Positions 37,367-44,196 of a stretch of DNA of 44,649 bases are shown one piece after another; position 1 is the stretch's first letter; the number at the start of each line of letters is the position of its first letter. A program made the position numbers and the translations under genes. The DNA is from a virus, in the IMG/VR virus record IMGVR_UViG_3300015245_000283, positions 1 to 44,649 of that record, one strand, 5' to 3'. A model generated the notes under the pieces. It made no database searches, was not told the origin of the DNA, and worked only from the letters and a program-made list of their open reading frames with translations.

Positions 37367-37669
37367 TTACTCCGATAGCCGCATCGCGATAAAGACATCG
37401 GTTAGCACCTCACGGATATCCTCGCCAAAATGGCGTGAGTGAAATTCTGCAATCCCCGCCTGAATCATCTCCTCGGTGATCTCAAATTCCGGTTTGGTGC
37501 TGGAGGATGTTCCGCCGATTACATCTGGACCTATTATGTTGGAATTTGAGATTGCCACTTTGCCCGGCCCAGCGTGCCATCCGCAGACATGCGATTCATC
37601 AAGAGCGAACCATCTGCCGCAATTATAGCATATGCAATTATAAGGTGCCGTGCTCACCGTTCTTTTCAT
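37367..37669 (-). CDS. hypothetical protein, 100 aa, last leftward gene
   Basis: Starts at ATG 37669 inside the upstream gene. Has a zinc-knuckle-like CICYNCGRWFALDESHVCGWH, then a Ser/Thr linker and helix ITEEMIQAGIAEFHSRHFGEDIREVLTDVF, a C-terminal pattern common to small phage accessory proteins. Function unknown. Confidence 0.55.
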   Translation of the reverse strand: MKRTVSTAPYNCICYNCGRWFALDESHVCGWHAGPGKVAISNSNIIGPDVIGGTSSSTKPEFEITEEMIQAGIAEFHSRHFGEDIREVLTDVFIAMRLSE

Positions 37670-37925
37670 CGTCCGTCTCCACAAATTCGAGATCACCGGT
37701 CGCAACCCAAGCCGGGCCATTTTCAAAGCCGCCGCGCGGAACCTTGCCATTGATCTTGCGAACGGTCCATGCGTGCTCACCGATGTAGATCGAGGTATCT
37801 TCCGGCCCCATATCCCATCCCGGCGAAACAATGAGTCCAGCGCCGTCAAACGGTTCCATTTCCGGCTTCACGTCCCATCCATCACCACGCCTGATGCGAA
37901 AGATAGCTTTGCGTTCGTATATCAT
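37638..37925 (-). CDS. hypothetical protein, 95 aa
   Basis: MIYERKAIFRIRRGDGWDVK, then a beta-rich middle (GAGLIVSPGWDMGPEDTSIYIGEHAWTVRKINGKVP) and acidic end. Three bases separate it from the upstream gene. No family recognised. Confidence 0.55.
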   Translation of the reverse strand: MIYERKAIFRIRRGDGWDVKPEMEPFDGAGLIVSPGWDMGPEDTSIYIGEHAWTVRKINGKVPRGGFENGPAWVATGDLEFVETDDEKNGEHGTL

Positions 37926-37928
37926 AGC

Positions 37929-38270
37929 TCAATCCTTCCGATCCCGGATAGCAGCGGCAGTGATGAGCAGCGCCTCATCATAGCAAACGATGCAGTCTTC
38001 CCAGCCGAACTTGCCGTGCAGACATTGATCGGCCTTTATCGCGGGCACGCGATAGCCCTCAGCGATAGCGGTTTCCAGTAGCGCCGCGCATTCCTCCCGA
38101 ACCCGCGCCTCAACAAGCCTGGCGAAGGCGAGGATGGCTTGAATCTCGGCGTGGTGCCCATCGCTATAACGATCGGAACGGACAAATTCAGCATCTGCAT
38201 GTAGGCTCTGCTTATCGTATTCCTTCGCTAGCATTTCACGCGCCAGTGCGATGCGTTCGGAGTCGGTCAT
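37929..38270 (-). CDS. hypothetical protein, 113 aa
   Basis: Helical protein (LAREMLAKEYDKQSLHADAEFVR, AILAFARLVEARVREECAALLETAIAEGY) with CLHGKFGWEDCIVC near the end, a possible zinc site. Overlaps the upstream stop (ATGA). Function unknown. Confidence 0.6.
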   Translation of the reverse strand: MTDSERIALAREMLAKEYDKQSLHADAEFVRSDRYSDGHHAEIQAILAFARLVEARVREECAALLETAIAEGYRVPAIKADQCLHGKFGWEDCIVCYDEALLITAAAIRDRKD

Positions 38271-38464
38271 GAGGGGTCGCGCAGGATGTCATGAACGCGC
38301 CGTATGTCCGTGTCGGTAGGTGGCCGATCGAACGTGACGAACAGCACCCGCCCATTGCCGGGGTCGCGACCTATGCCGATCGCGCGGGCTGGCCCAGCTG
38401 GCAATGGTTTGGAGCGAGGAATATAGGAATGATAATCGTCTTCGATATTGGGATGGTAGTTCAC
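38267..38464 (-). CDS. hypothetical protein, 65 aa
   Basis: GTG start 38464 with AAGGAGAGG upstream; longer in-frame starts would run through another gene. Sequence VNYHPNIEDDYHSYIPRSKP then GRVLFVTFDRPPTDTDIRRVHDILRD. No family recognised. Confidence 0.55.
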   Translation of the reverse strand: MNYHPNIEDDYHSYIPRSKPLPAGPARAIGIGRDPGNGRVLFVTFDRPPTDTDIRRVHDILRDPS

Positions 38465-38492
38465 ATTCCCTCTCCTTGGGTACGCAGGGCCA

Positions 38493-38669
38493 TCACCGCT
38501 CACCGCCATATTGATGCTGAGCATAATCACGAGCGCGCATCTCGGCATCCGGTCCGGCGAAAATAGCCTGCTCGATCTCGCCCTCGACGCCGGTTGCCTC
38601 GACATTCCAAGCGCCGTATTCGCCGTCGCCAATGCGCGGGGCAACATTCACTGCGGTATGGGTCGTCAT
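38493..38669 (-). CDS. hypothetical protein, 58 aa
   Basis: ATG 38669 with GAGGAGAAG upstream, in a stretch where longer frames on either strand look spurious. MTTHTAVNVAPRIGDGEYGA, then WNVEATGVEGEIEQAIFAGPDAEMRARDYA: strand-then-helix pattern typical of small phage proteins. Function unknown. Confidence 0.55.
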   Translation of the reverse strand: MTTHTAVNVAPRIGDGEYGAWNVEATGVEGEIEQAIFAGPDAEMRARDYAQHQYGGER

Positions 38670-38684
38670 TTCACTTCTCCTCGG

Positions 38685-39017
38685 TTAATGGTCGATCGAG
38701 CTCGGTGCGGACGTAGCGATCATTTGCAGGGTGAGCAAGTCAGCGGAGCGAAACAGCATCTTTGGGATGGCTGCATCCATATCGTGCGACAGATCGTCCA
38801 TTTGCCTGAGCGCTTCGTTTCGCACTTCGCGCGCCAGCCTCTCCCTCTTCCCTGGATCGGGTTGCGAGATGGCCGGAAGGCCACCCACGGCCTCCTTCAT
38901 CACCGCGATAGCCATGTCCTGTGTCACGCCGCGCCGTCGCATCTCGTTCCACCATCCGGTGCGAAGCGCTGTGATCTCCGCATTCAACTGCTCGATCGTC
39001 TGTTGAAGCTCGATCAC
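38685..39017 (-). CDS. hypothetical coiled-coil protein, 110 aa
   Basis: MIELQQTIEQLNAEITALRT is a heptad helix; WWNEMRRRGVTQDMAIAVMKEAVGG and further helices follow. ATGA overlap with the upstream gene. Function unknown. Confidence 0.6.
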   Translation of the reverse strand: MIELQQTIEQLNAEITALRTGWWNEMRRRGVTQDMAIAVMKEAVGGLPAISQPDPGKRERLAREVRNEALRQMDDLSHDMDAAIPKMLFRSADLLTLQMIATSAPSSIDH

Positions 39018-39235
39018 TTGGGGTTCTCCTCAAGGTGGGCGCGGACAGCGAGGCCGAGCGGACTTATAGTGTTCCTCCAGCCACCAATCAGTCCAAGCAA
39101 TCGCAAGGACCGTGCCGTTTTCATCGACGCGTAGACGGTCCCGCCGAAGCGTTCAGATGAAACGAAGCCTTCGATCATCGCCTCGCGCTGCGCCTTCGTC
39201 AGCCTACTCCCCATCGTCTCGATATCTTCAGCCAT
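39014..39235 (-). CDS. small winged-helix-like protein, 73 aa
   Basis: ATG 39235 chosen; the longer frame lacks a ribosome site. MGSRLTKAQREAMIEGFVSS, TARSLRLLGLIGGWRNTISPLGLAVRAHLEE: helix, helix, short wing and 'SPLGLAVR' resemble MarR-like small winged helices. Possible regulator; overlaps the upstream gene by 8 bases. Confidence 0.5.
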   Translation of the reverse strand: MAEDIETMGSRLTKAQREAMIEGFVSSERFGGTVYASMKTARSLRLLGLIGGWRNTISPLGLAVRAHLEENPK

Positions 39236-39779
39236 TGGCTGGGTCCTTGGGTAGGGGTTCTTGGCACTGGGGCGGCTGGGCCGTTCCACGGGGCTGCCCA
39301 AGCTCGCCGAAGTGTCTCAATGCCGCTCGCCCGAGTTTGCGGTTCGGGCTGTCGGTTACCGAAGCGTCCAGCCCGTCAATGAGGTTGGCAGTGACAGCAC
39401 GCTCGGCCAGTTCCGCGAGGATCGCAGCGTCATCATCGGCGAATGCACAGTTGCCGCCTGTCACGCGCTTTGCGGCCTCTCTGACGGCCATGCACACCTC
39501 TTCGTTGCCCATGCCCTCCCCCGCTTTCAGGTCAGGGGTGACGGTAGGGTGACGCGCGATAGCGTGATCTTCTTCATTGATCACGCGCCCAGCGATGAGG
39601 ACGTTGAAGATCGTCCCCTCAACGTCACCTTCCCATTCTTCGGTGCCGTCGCACACCGTCCAGTTTTCGGCGTCCAGAAGCTTGGCGAGATAGTTGATCG
39701 CGAAGTCGGCGCCCTCGTCCATACCGCGAGCATGTGCGCGCTCGGCAGCTTCCGCCCTGGTGGGGGTGTTGTTGGTCAT
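39228..39779 (-). CDS. hypothetical protein, 183 aa
   Basis: Largest protein of this accessory block. N-terminal helix (AEAAERAHARGMDEGADFAINYLAKLLDAENW), then a small domain ending in HAIARHPTVTPD. A second helix set VCMAVREAAKRVTGGNCAFADDDAAILAELAERAV follows. Pro/Gln-rich tail. No family recognised. Confidence 0.6.
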   Translation of the reverse strand: MTNNTPTRAEAAERAHARGMDEGADFAINYLAKLLDAENWTVCDGTEEWEGDVEGTIFNVLIAGRVINEEDHAIARHPTVTPDLKAGEGMGNEEVCMAVREAAKRVTGGNCAFADDDAAILAELAERAVTANLIDGLDASVTDSPNRKLGRAALRHFGELGQPRGTAQPPQCQEPLPKDPANG

Positions 39780-39964
39780 TGGGGTATCCCTTCGCGCATG
39801 GTCCGGTCGAACTCTTCAGCAATTATTTTTCTTGCCCTATCAATTGCCAAGCCTCGCGGTATTGTCATTGGGGGCGTCTCGCCGGGCTCGTATGAGAGCA
39901 CGAGCTCCAGTGCCGCGAGAAGCTTGTCTTCTAGATTTAGACGTGGATTAGAGATGGTCATCAT
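39776..39964 (-). CDS. hypothetical protein, 62 aa
   Basis: Start 39964 (MMTISN...) has AAGGGAAG upstream; ATG 39976 is too early relative to it. Helical: LEDKLLAALELVLSYEPGE, LAIDRARKIIAEEFDRTM. Function unknown. Confidence 0.55.
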   Translation of the reverse strand: MMTISNPRLNLEDKLLAALELVLSYEPGETPPMTIPRGLAIDRARKIIAEEFDRTMREGIPQ

Positions 39965-40379
39965 TCTTCCCTTCATGCAGGTGGTCGGGGGATGGAGGTT
40001 CGTCGCGGAAGCTCTCGGCCAGCGTCTTGCGACCGAGCATCACTTCAAGCGTGCGATCGACTTCGTTCTCAAGATGACGCTCGTATTCGAGCCGACCATA
40101 GGCATTGCACATGTTCCAATTCCAGCCGCGGTTGATCGCCTGGGTGCGGTAGGCGTTGCGCTCCTTGATCAGTTCATCGATGCGATTCACCTGCCCGATC
40201 AGCGCCTCATTGACCCGAGCCGCCGCACACGGCAGGCATTCCACCGCGCGCTTGTCGCCCTGAAACACCTCGCCACATCCAGGGCAGTTGCAGAAATATT
40301 CGCCCGGCGCGTAGAACATCAGCGGCCATGGCTTCGCCCGCCCGCCCTGTTGTTCGCTATCCTGCGGCTTGGGGGTCAT
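39948..40379 (-). CDS. zinc-ribbon-like protein, 143 aa
   Basis: FCNCPGCGEVFQGDKRAVECLPCAAARVNE: two C-x2-C pairs, a likely zinc ribbon, then a helical part (VNRIDELIKERNAYRTQAINRGWNWNM) and acidic C-terminus. Overlaps both neighbours. Nucleic-acid binding is possible. Confidence 0.6.
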   Translation of the reverse strand: MTPKPQDSEQQGGRAKPWPLMFYAPGEYFCNCPGCGEVFQGDKRAVECLPCAAARVNEALIGQVNRIDELIKERNAYRTQAINRGWNWNMCNAYGRLEYERHLENEVDRTLEVMLGRKTLAESFRDEPPSPDHLHEGKNDDHL

Positions 40380-40648
40380 GATTCACCTCGTGCTTTGGCG
40401 ATGGCGGCGAGGGCAAGCGCCTGCATTGCCTGGAGCGTGTACATGTGCAGCCCGTCGCTTTCGTTTTCGGCGATCTTGAGGAGCGCTGACAGCATGGCGG
40501 GCGCAGCGGCGATCAAACGGGCATCTGCAAGAGTGCATTGGTTGGCGACATTCGACGCGCCTTCAACAGACCACAGGCCCATATTCGGGTTGCCAGCCGA
40601 TGGGCCATCTACGCGCCAAAATCCCGGCGTATGCTTATCCACGATCAT
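40376..40648 (-). CDS. small conserved phage-type protein, 90 aa
   Basis: Begins MIVDKHTPGFWRVDGPSAGN and has the pattern ADARLIAAAPAMLSALLKIAENE, a motif recurring in many phage and prophage proteins of unknown function. Starts 14 bases inside the upstream gene. Confidence 0.65.
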   Translation of the reverse strand: MIVDKHTPGFWRVDGPSAGNPNMGLWSVEGASNVANQCTLADARLIAAAPAMLSALLKIAENESDGLHMYTLQAMQALALAAIAKARGES

Positions 40649-40874
40649 CTTCCTTCATAGGGGTGGCGGAGAGGGCGGCGTTGAGGGCGGCCGTGACCTC
40701 TCTGGCGCACTCCGCCGCGCCGAAATTCGCGCCGTCTCCGAAGCCGTCCTTCATGAAATTTCCCTCCCAGTTATTGGAAAGGCGCTCGCATATGCGGATC
40801 GCCATTATGGCGCCGGCCATCATGGCCCTGTCTCGAACGTCGTCTATGTATTGGCTTTCGATCGAATCACTCAT
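40635..40874 (-). CDS. hypothetical protein, 79 aa
   Basis: ATG 40874 (MSDSIESQYIDDVRDRAMMA) chosen over the long upstream frame, which has no start signal. Helical, with ECAREVTAALNAAL near the end. 8-base overlap with the upstream gene. Function unknown. Confidence 0.55.
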   Translation of the reverse strand: MSDSIESQYIDDVRDRAMMAGAIMAIRICERLSNNWEGNFMKDGFGDGANFGAAECAREVTAALNAALSATPMKEDDRG

Positions 40875-41103
40875 CGTTCTCACCCGTAATTGTCGCGAGA
40901 CCAGCCTTCGTGAAAAGCTCAGGGCGGCCGCGATTGATGGTCGTCGCCAGCACGATCGCGCGGCGCTTGTCGGTTCCGCAGTCGAGCATGAAGCCATCTG
41001 CCAGCACGACCATCCAGACCGTCGCGTGACCATGCTCGCTGTTGATCTCGCGCTTGCCGATGATAGCCCTGTCGCTGATCAAATCGGCCCAAGGATCGCT
41101 CAT
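40867..41103 (-). CDS. hypothetical protein, 78 aa
   Basis: TGATG overlap with the upstream gene. Beta-rich: HATVWMVVLADGFMLDCGTDKRRAIVLATTIN. Function unknown. Confidence 0.55.
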   Translation of the reverse strand: MSDPWADLISDRAIIGKREINSEHGHATVWMVVLADGFMLDCGTDKRRAIVLATTINRGRPELFTKAGLATITGENDE

Positions 41104-41285
41104 CACTCTATTCCTCTTTCGGGGTTGGGGAGGGCAGCGAGACGATGGCGCGCGAACGCCTGCACCATGGAATGGCCATCGGCCTCGCCATCACGCATCT
41201 TGCGCGGGATTGCGGGGTTAGGGCCGATCCATGCATAATATGCGCTGGCTGCGGCCTCGCGATCCTCTTGAGTAGCCAGCACCAT
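41103..41285 (-). CDS. hypothetical protein, 60 aa
   Basis: ATG 41285 overlaps the upstream TGA. MVLATQEDREAAASAYYAWI, then PAIPRKMRDGEADGHSMVQAFARHR: pattern of a common small phage protein. Function unknown. Confidence 0.6.
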   Translation of the reverse strand: MVLATQEDREAAASAYYAWIGPNPAIPRKMRDGEADGHSMVQAFARHRLAALPNPERGIE

Positions 41286-41659
41286 CAGAAGTCTTCCCGT
41301 GTCAGCCGGTACGGCGCGCAAGCGGGGCCGCGCACCTCGACGTAGAAGAGGCCCGCGGCGTCAGGAATAACATTGCCACCGGTGTACTTTTCGTTCCCGT
41401 CGAGGAACCAGTTAAGAATCGTTCGCGCCTCCGCCGATGAACGCCACTTCATCGGCAATTCGCTTTCGGGGGCGCGGTGCTTCATCGTGAGATAGCAGCG
41501 GCCCTTCGTCAGCGTGTAGCCAGCATCGACGGTCTCGCCGTCCAGATCGCAAACCTTGGTGAAGCCCTCGCTCCAAGGTGCGAAACCCTGGGAAGTGAGG
41601 AAGGCGCCGCACTCCATGGCGGTTGCGAAGCTGATGCCTGTTGATTGATAGCTGGCCAT
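41285..41659 (-). CDS. hypothetical protein, 124 aa, first gene after internal promoter
   Basis: Start ATG 41659 (MASYQSTGIS) has GAGG upstream; ATG 41674 is the alternative. Sequence FATAMECGAFLTSQGFAPWSEGFTKVCDLDGETVDAGY and SSAEARTILNWFLDGNEKYTGGNVIPDAAGLFYVEV. No family. A good promoter lies at 41696-41724. Confidence 0.6.
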   Translation of the reverse strand: MASYQSTGISFATAMECGAFLTSQGFAPWSEGFTKVCDLDGETVDAGYTLTKGRCYLTMKHRAPESELPMKWRSSAEARTILNWFLDGNEKYTGGNVIPDAAGLFYVEVRGPACAPYRLTREDF

Positions 41660-41695
41660 CTCAAAGCGCCTCATTCTTTCGGTGACAGTAAGTAA

Positions 41696-41724
41696 TCTTT
41701 ATGCTATGCCAACGAGCATGGCAA
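41696..41724 (-). promoter_or_regulatory. leftward promoter of the accessory block
   Basis: Minus-strand -35 TTGCCA (41724-41719), 17-base spacer, -10 TAAAGA (41701-41696), about 25-40 bases before the first leftward ATG. It lies next to a perfect palindrome at 41734-41748, likely an operator. Confidence 0.55.
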
Positions 41725-41733
41725 GCGAAAACG

Positions 41734-41748
41734 TTATCGTCACGATAA
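41734..41748. promoter_or_regulatory. palindromic operator candidate TTATCGT-C-ACGATAA
   Basis: Perfect 15-base palindrome 10 bases upstream of the leftward -35 and about 40 bases before the divergent HTH gene. Probably bound by that HTH protein to control both directions. Confidence 0.5.
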
Positions 41749-41789
41749 AAGATTGCATCTCCCCAACAGCGCCGATAACGCGCCGGGTG

Positions 41790-42023
41790 ATGAAGGAAGA
41801 GCCCCTCCAGATCCGTGCCAAGGCGGCCGGCCTGACGCAAACCAAGCTGGCGAAGCTGCTCGGGGTCACGGAAGCCACCATGTCGCACCAACTACGCGGA
41901 ACATGGGCATCGGGCACGCCTCGGTATGTCATCGCGGTCATCATCGCATACGAGCTTCTGAGCCACGACCAACGCATGCGCTGGCTTGCGGAAATCGACG
42001 CGGCAACCACCCCCCAACAGTAG
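41790..42023 (+). CDS. HTH regulator divergent from the accessory block
   Basis: 77 residues: MKEEPLQIRAKAAGLTQTKL, then AKLLGVTEATMSHQLRG is a Cro/C1-type helix-turn-helix, followed by helices YVIAVIIAYELLSHDQRM. It is the only rightward gene between 37.3 and 44.6 kb. In-frame ATGs at 41706 and 41718 would extend it across the palindrome, so 41790 is preferred; no start has a clear ribosome site. A third regulator for this block is likely. Confidence 0.6.
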   Translation: MKEEPLQIRAKAAGLTQTKLAKLLGVTEATMSHQLRGTWASGTPRYVIAVIIAYELLSHDQRMRWLAEIDAATTPQQ

Positions 42024-42056
42024 CTCCCGAACCCACCCGATGGGATTGGGGCGGGG

Positions 42057-42263
42057 TCATTCCTCACCCCAGTAGCTCATATCGGCATCAACGCAGGCCT
42101 CCGGGCCCTCCTCGCGCATGTCGAGATCGTCCCAATATGCCGGGGCGGTTTCGTCGGCATGGGCCGAGATCGATTCGCCATCAGCAAAGTACGTGCCAGC
42201 GCGAGACAGCATGTGCTCCCGGAAGCGTCGACAGAACTCCTCTTGCTCCAGCATCTCGCTCAC
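42057..42263 (-). CDS. hypothetical acidic protein, 68 aa
   Basis: MSEMLEQEEFCRRFREHMLS then an Asp/Glu-rich C-terminus (WDDLDMREEGPEACVDADMSYWGEE). Overlaps the upstream gene. A negatively charged mimic of DNA is conceivable but not supported by family. Confidence 0.5.
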   Translation of the reverse strand: MSEMLEQEEFCRRFREHMLSRAGTYFADGESISAHADETAPAYWDDLDMREEGPEACVDADMSYWGEE

Positions 42264-42484
42264 GCGCTGGGCTCCTTATCCTGGGTGACGAGTCGGTAGC
42301 GGATGATCCATCCCTCGTGTGGCCCGTTTTGCTTCCATGCGTTGAACTTGTAGCTCACGCCGCCATCGAACCATCGCGCCCGTCCGACCTGCCAATCGCG
42401 CGTACCGAACTGGACTTCTACCATCGTATCGCCATCGACGGGGCGTTCTCCGCCTTTCCACCAGCCATCTTCCTGCTTATCCAT
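42260..42484 (-). CDS. hypothetical protein, 74 aa
   Basis: Start 42484 (MDKQEDGWWKGGERPVDGDT) inside the end of the upstream gene with GGAGAAG before it. A small beta domain (MVEVQFGTRDWQVGRARWFDGGVSYKFNAW, IIRYRLV). This 'WHxGxxPxxxxxxVEVxxRxG' style is frequent in phage accessory proteins. Function unknown. Confidence 0.6.
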   Translation of the reverse strand: MDKQEDGWWKGGERPVDGDTMVEVQFGTRDWQVGRARWFDGGVSYKFNAWKQNGPHEGWIIRYRLVTQDKEPSA

Positions 42485-42986
42485 TGCTCTTCTCCTTGGT
42501 TGGGTGGGGCGTGAGGTGGGCGAATATCCCCAGCCCGTTCGAATGCGCGCGCTCCAAAGCCGTGACACCCCGATCGCCGGCCGCGAACAGCGCGGTCCCG
42601 TTCGATGGCGAGACGCCTTCTGTGCCGTCTGGACGCAGGAACCTGATCTTGCGGGTGAACAGGACTGCGTCGGCTTTCCGCCATGCATCCTGAAACCACG
42701 GTGCGCTGGTGCGGTCCGGGGTGAGGGCGATTCCGTTGCCATAAGCGAAGAACTTGCTCAGCCACGGCGCGAGAGCGTTGCGGCCCTCGAATGGCGCATT
42801 CATCCAGATATACCCATGCCAGCGCTTGCCGAGTGATCCGCTGGAAATGAATTGATCGCACGGCGTAATCGGCTGCTCGATTGGCGGATGCGCAACATCA
42901 AGATCGAACCGACAGCCGAGCGCGTCGAACACGAATTTCGGCGTGTACCACTCGTTGCTGGCTCCTGCGGTTTCCCAGTGGCTCAT
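42477..42986 (-). CDS. Dam-like phage adenine methyltransferase, altered catalytic motif
   Basis: 169 residues. The family start NEWYTPKFVFDALGCRFDLDVAHP and the segment GRNALAPWLSKFFAYGNGIALTPDRTSAPWFQDAWRKADAVLF match phage N6-adenine methyltransferases (Dam, Pfam PF05869). The catalytic tetrapeptide, usually (D/N)PP(Y/F), here reads NAPF (residues 63-66). If correct, that may reduce activity. It would methylate phage DNA against host restriction or for timing. ATGA overlap with the upstream methyltransferase. Confidence 0.8.
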   Translation of the reverse strand: MSHWETAGASNEWYTPKFVFDALGCRFDLDVAHPPIEQPITPCDQFISSGSLGKRWHGYIWMNAPFEGRNALAPWLSKFFAYGNGIALTPDRTSAPWFQDAWRKADAVLFTRKIRFLRPDGTEGVSPSNGTALFAAGDRGVTALERAHSNGLGIFAHLTPHPTKEKSNG

Positions 42987-43558
42987 GAGCGCCCACTCCT
43001 CGTTTCGGGCGTATCCACAGGCAAGGTGAACAGGCCCCGCCATGTTCGCCACGCCTCGGTAACGGCGCCGGTGCCCGGATATAGGTCAATGAGATCATCT
43101 TCGGGCCGTGCGCCAAGGGCCTCGAAAGCCCAGTGACAAACCTTTTCCGGCTTTGCGCCAGTCAGGCCGCGCTTGAGCGTGATTGGGCACTCAACCCAGT
43201 CACGCATGACGAGCCTCTTGCTGACGACCGGCTTTCGGGCCGGCTTGATGATTACGGGCTCCCATGCATAGGCTACTGAAACATTGCGTTTGAAGGCCGC
43301 GAAACCCTTCACCCACGACATCCACCGCGCGCCGGTCTGCTCGACCAGTGGCGCGAGTATGGCCATGGATCTTGGCGTCGCAGATGCGTGTAGAACCCAT
43401 CCGTCATATTCGCTTTCGAGGCGCTCGATTAGTTCGGCATGGTCGACCTCGCCCGCGAAAGTGGGCTGATCGGAATAGAGATGAGCGCAGCCGATATAGG
43501 GCGGATCGGCATAACCGAGCCTCTTCCCGCCCCCTTGCGTGTTGGGCTGGGGGTTCAT
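42983..43558 (-). CDS. DNA methyltransferase, DPPY type
   Basis: 191 residues with YADPPYIG (17-21), the catalytic motif of N6-adenine or N4-cytosine methyltransferases. DLYPGTGAV, the AdoMet-binding motif I, follows near residue 160; catalysis-first order resembles the beta class. No long target-recognition domain is present. It overlaps the genes on both sides by four bases. Confidence 0.75.
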   Translation of the reverse strand: MNPQPNTQGGGKRLGYADPPYIGCAHLYSDQPTFAGEVDHAELIERLESEYDGWVLHASATPRSMAILAPLVEQTGARWMSWVKGFAAFKRNVSVAYAWEPVIIKPARKPVVSKRLVMRDWVECPITLKRGLTGAKPEKVCHWAFEALGARPEDDLIDLYPGTGAVTEAWRTWRGLFTLPVDTPETRSGRS

Positions 43559-44196
43559 GCGGCCATCCGATGCTGCTCGATCAGATGATCGCCCCAGCGC
43601 TGCGCCATGGCCGCGGCAATGCCGGGGAAGAACCGCGAGCGTTCGCGCCAGCGATCCGGGCCGGGCGAGGCATGATGCACGCGGGCTTCACGGCCGGCAA
43701 CGATGTCGGTCGGCTCCAGCAGCGGCAGGTTACGCAGCCAGAGGCAGGTGCGCTTTGTTTCCGGATGGCCGTACTCCCACGGCTGCACGGATTGGGCAAA
43801 GGGCTCATACCCGACGATCCGCTCTTTCGCATGCCGATGCATGACAGGATTCTCGACCGCGACATGCGGCACCGGCGCATTCCAGACCGACGAGAACAGC
43901 GCTGCGCCTTCGTCCAGCTCGCGCCACATTTCCTCATACGTCCGGCCGGGCGGCGGCACTGACAGCCAGCGGACGCCGCTATTGCAAAGGCGTTTGCATG
44001 GAGGATGAAAGACACCGAGGAAATCCCAGCCGTAACCGAGCACTTCCCGGATATCGCCGCGGATATGGCGGTTGCTGCCCCGCTCATCGGGGAGAACGTC
44101 GTTCGACCATGCATCGAAACCGCGAGCTAGGAATGCGTCGCGAACCGTGCCGCTGGTTTCGCAGCCGATCAGGACCTTGATGCTGGCGGGGTTCAT
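43555..44196 (-). CDS. C5-cytosine methyltransferase-like protein
   Basis: 213 residues. AdoMet-binding start (VLIGCETSGTVRDAFLARGFDAWSNDV), HPPCKRL with the Pro-Cys pair of C5 enzymes (64-67), VENP (114-117) in place of ENV, and FFPGIAAAMAQRWG at the end. About half the length of typical Dcm enzymes, so target recognition is reduced or comes from a partner. It may methylate cytosine in DNA or RNA, or work with the PP-loop gene next to it. Confidence 0.7.
   Translation of the reverse strand: MNPASIKVLIGCETSGTVRDAFLARGFDAWSNDVLPDERGSNRHIRGDIREVLGYGWDFLGVFHPPCKRLCNSGVRWLSVPPPGRTYEEMWRELDEGAALFSSVWNAPVPHVAVENPVMHRHAKERIVGYEPFAQSVQPWEYGHPETKRTCLWLRNLPLLEPTDIVAGREARVHHASPGPDRWRERSRFFPGIAAAMAQRWGDHLIEQHRMAA

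Noticed and set aside
38461-38493. 10-residue frame between two small leftward genes
   Set aside because: ATG overlaps a stop, but ten residues with no signal other than coupling are too little to call a gene.
39261-40889. 542-residue open frame on the plus strand
   Set aside because: It is antisense to several overlapping leftward genes with ribosome sites and phage-like motifs; the translated sequence has no family character.
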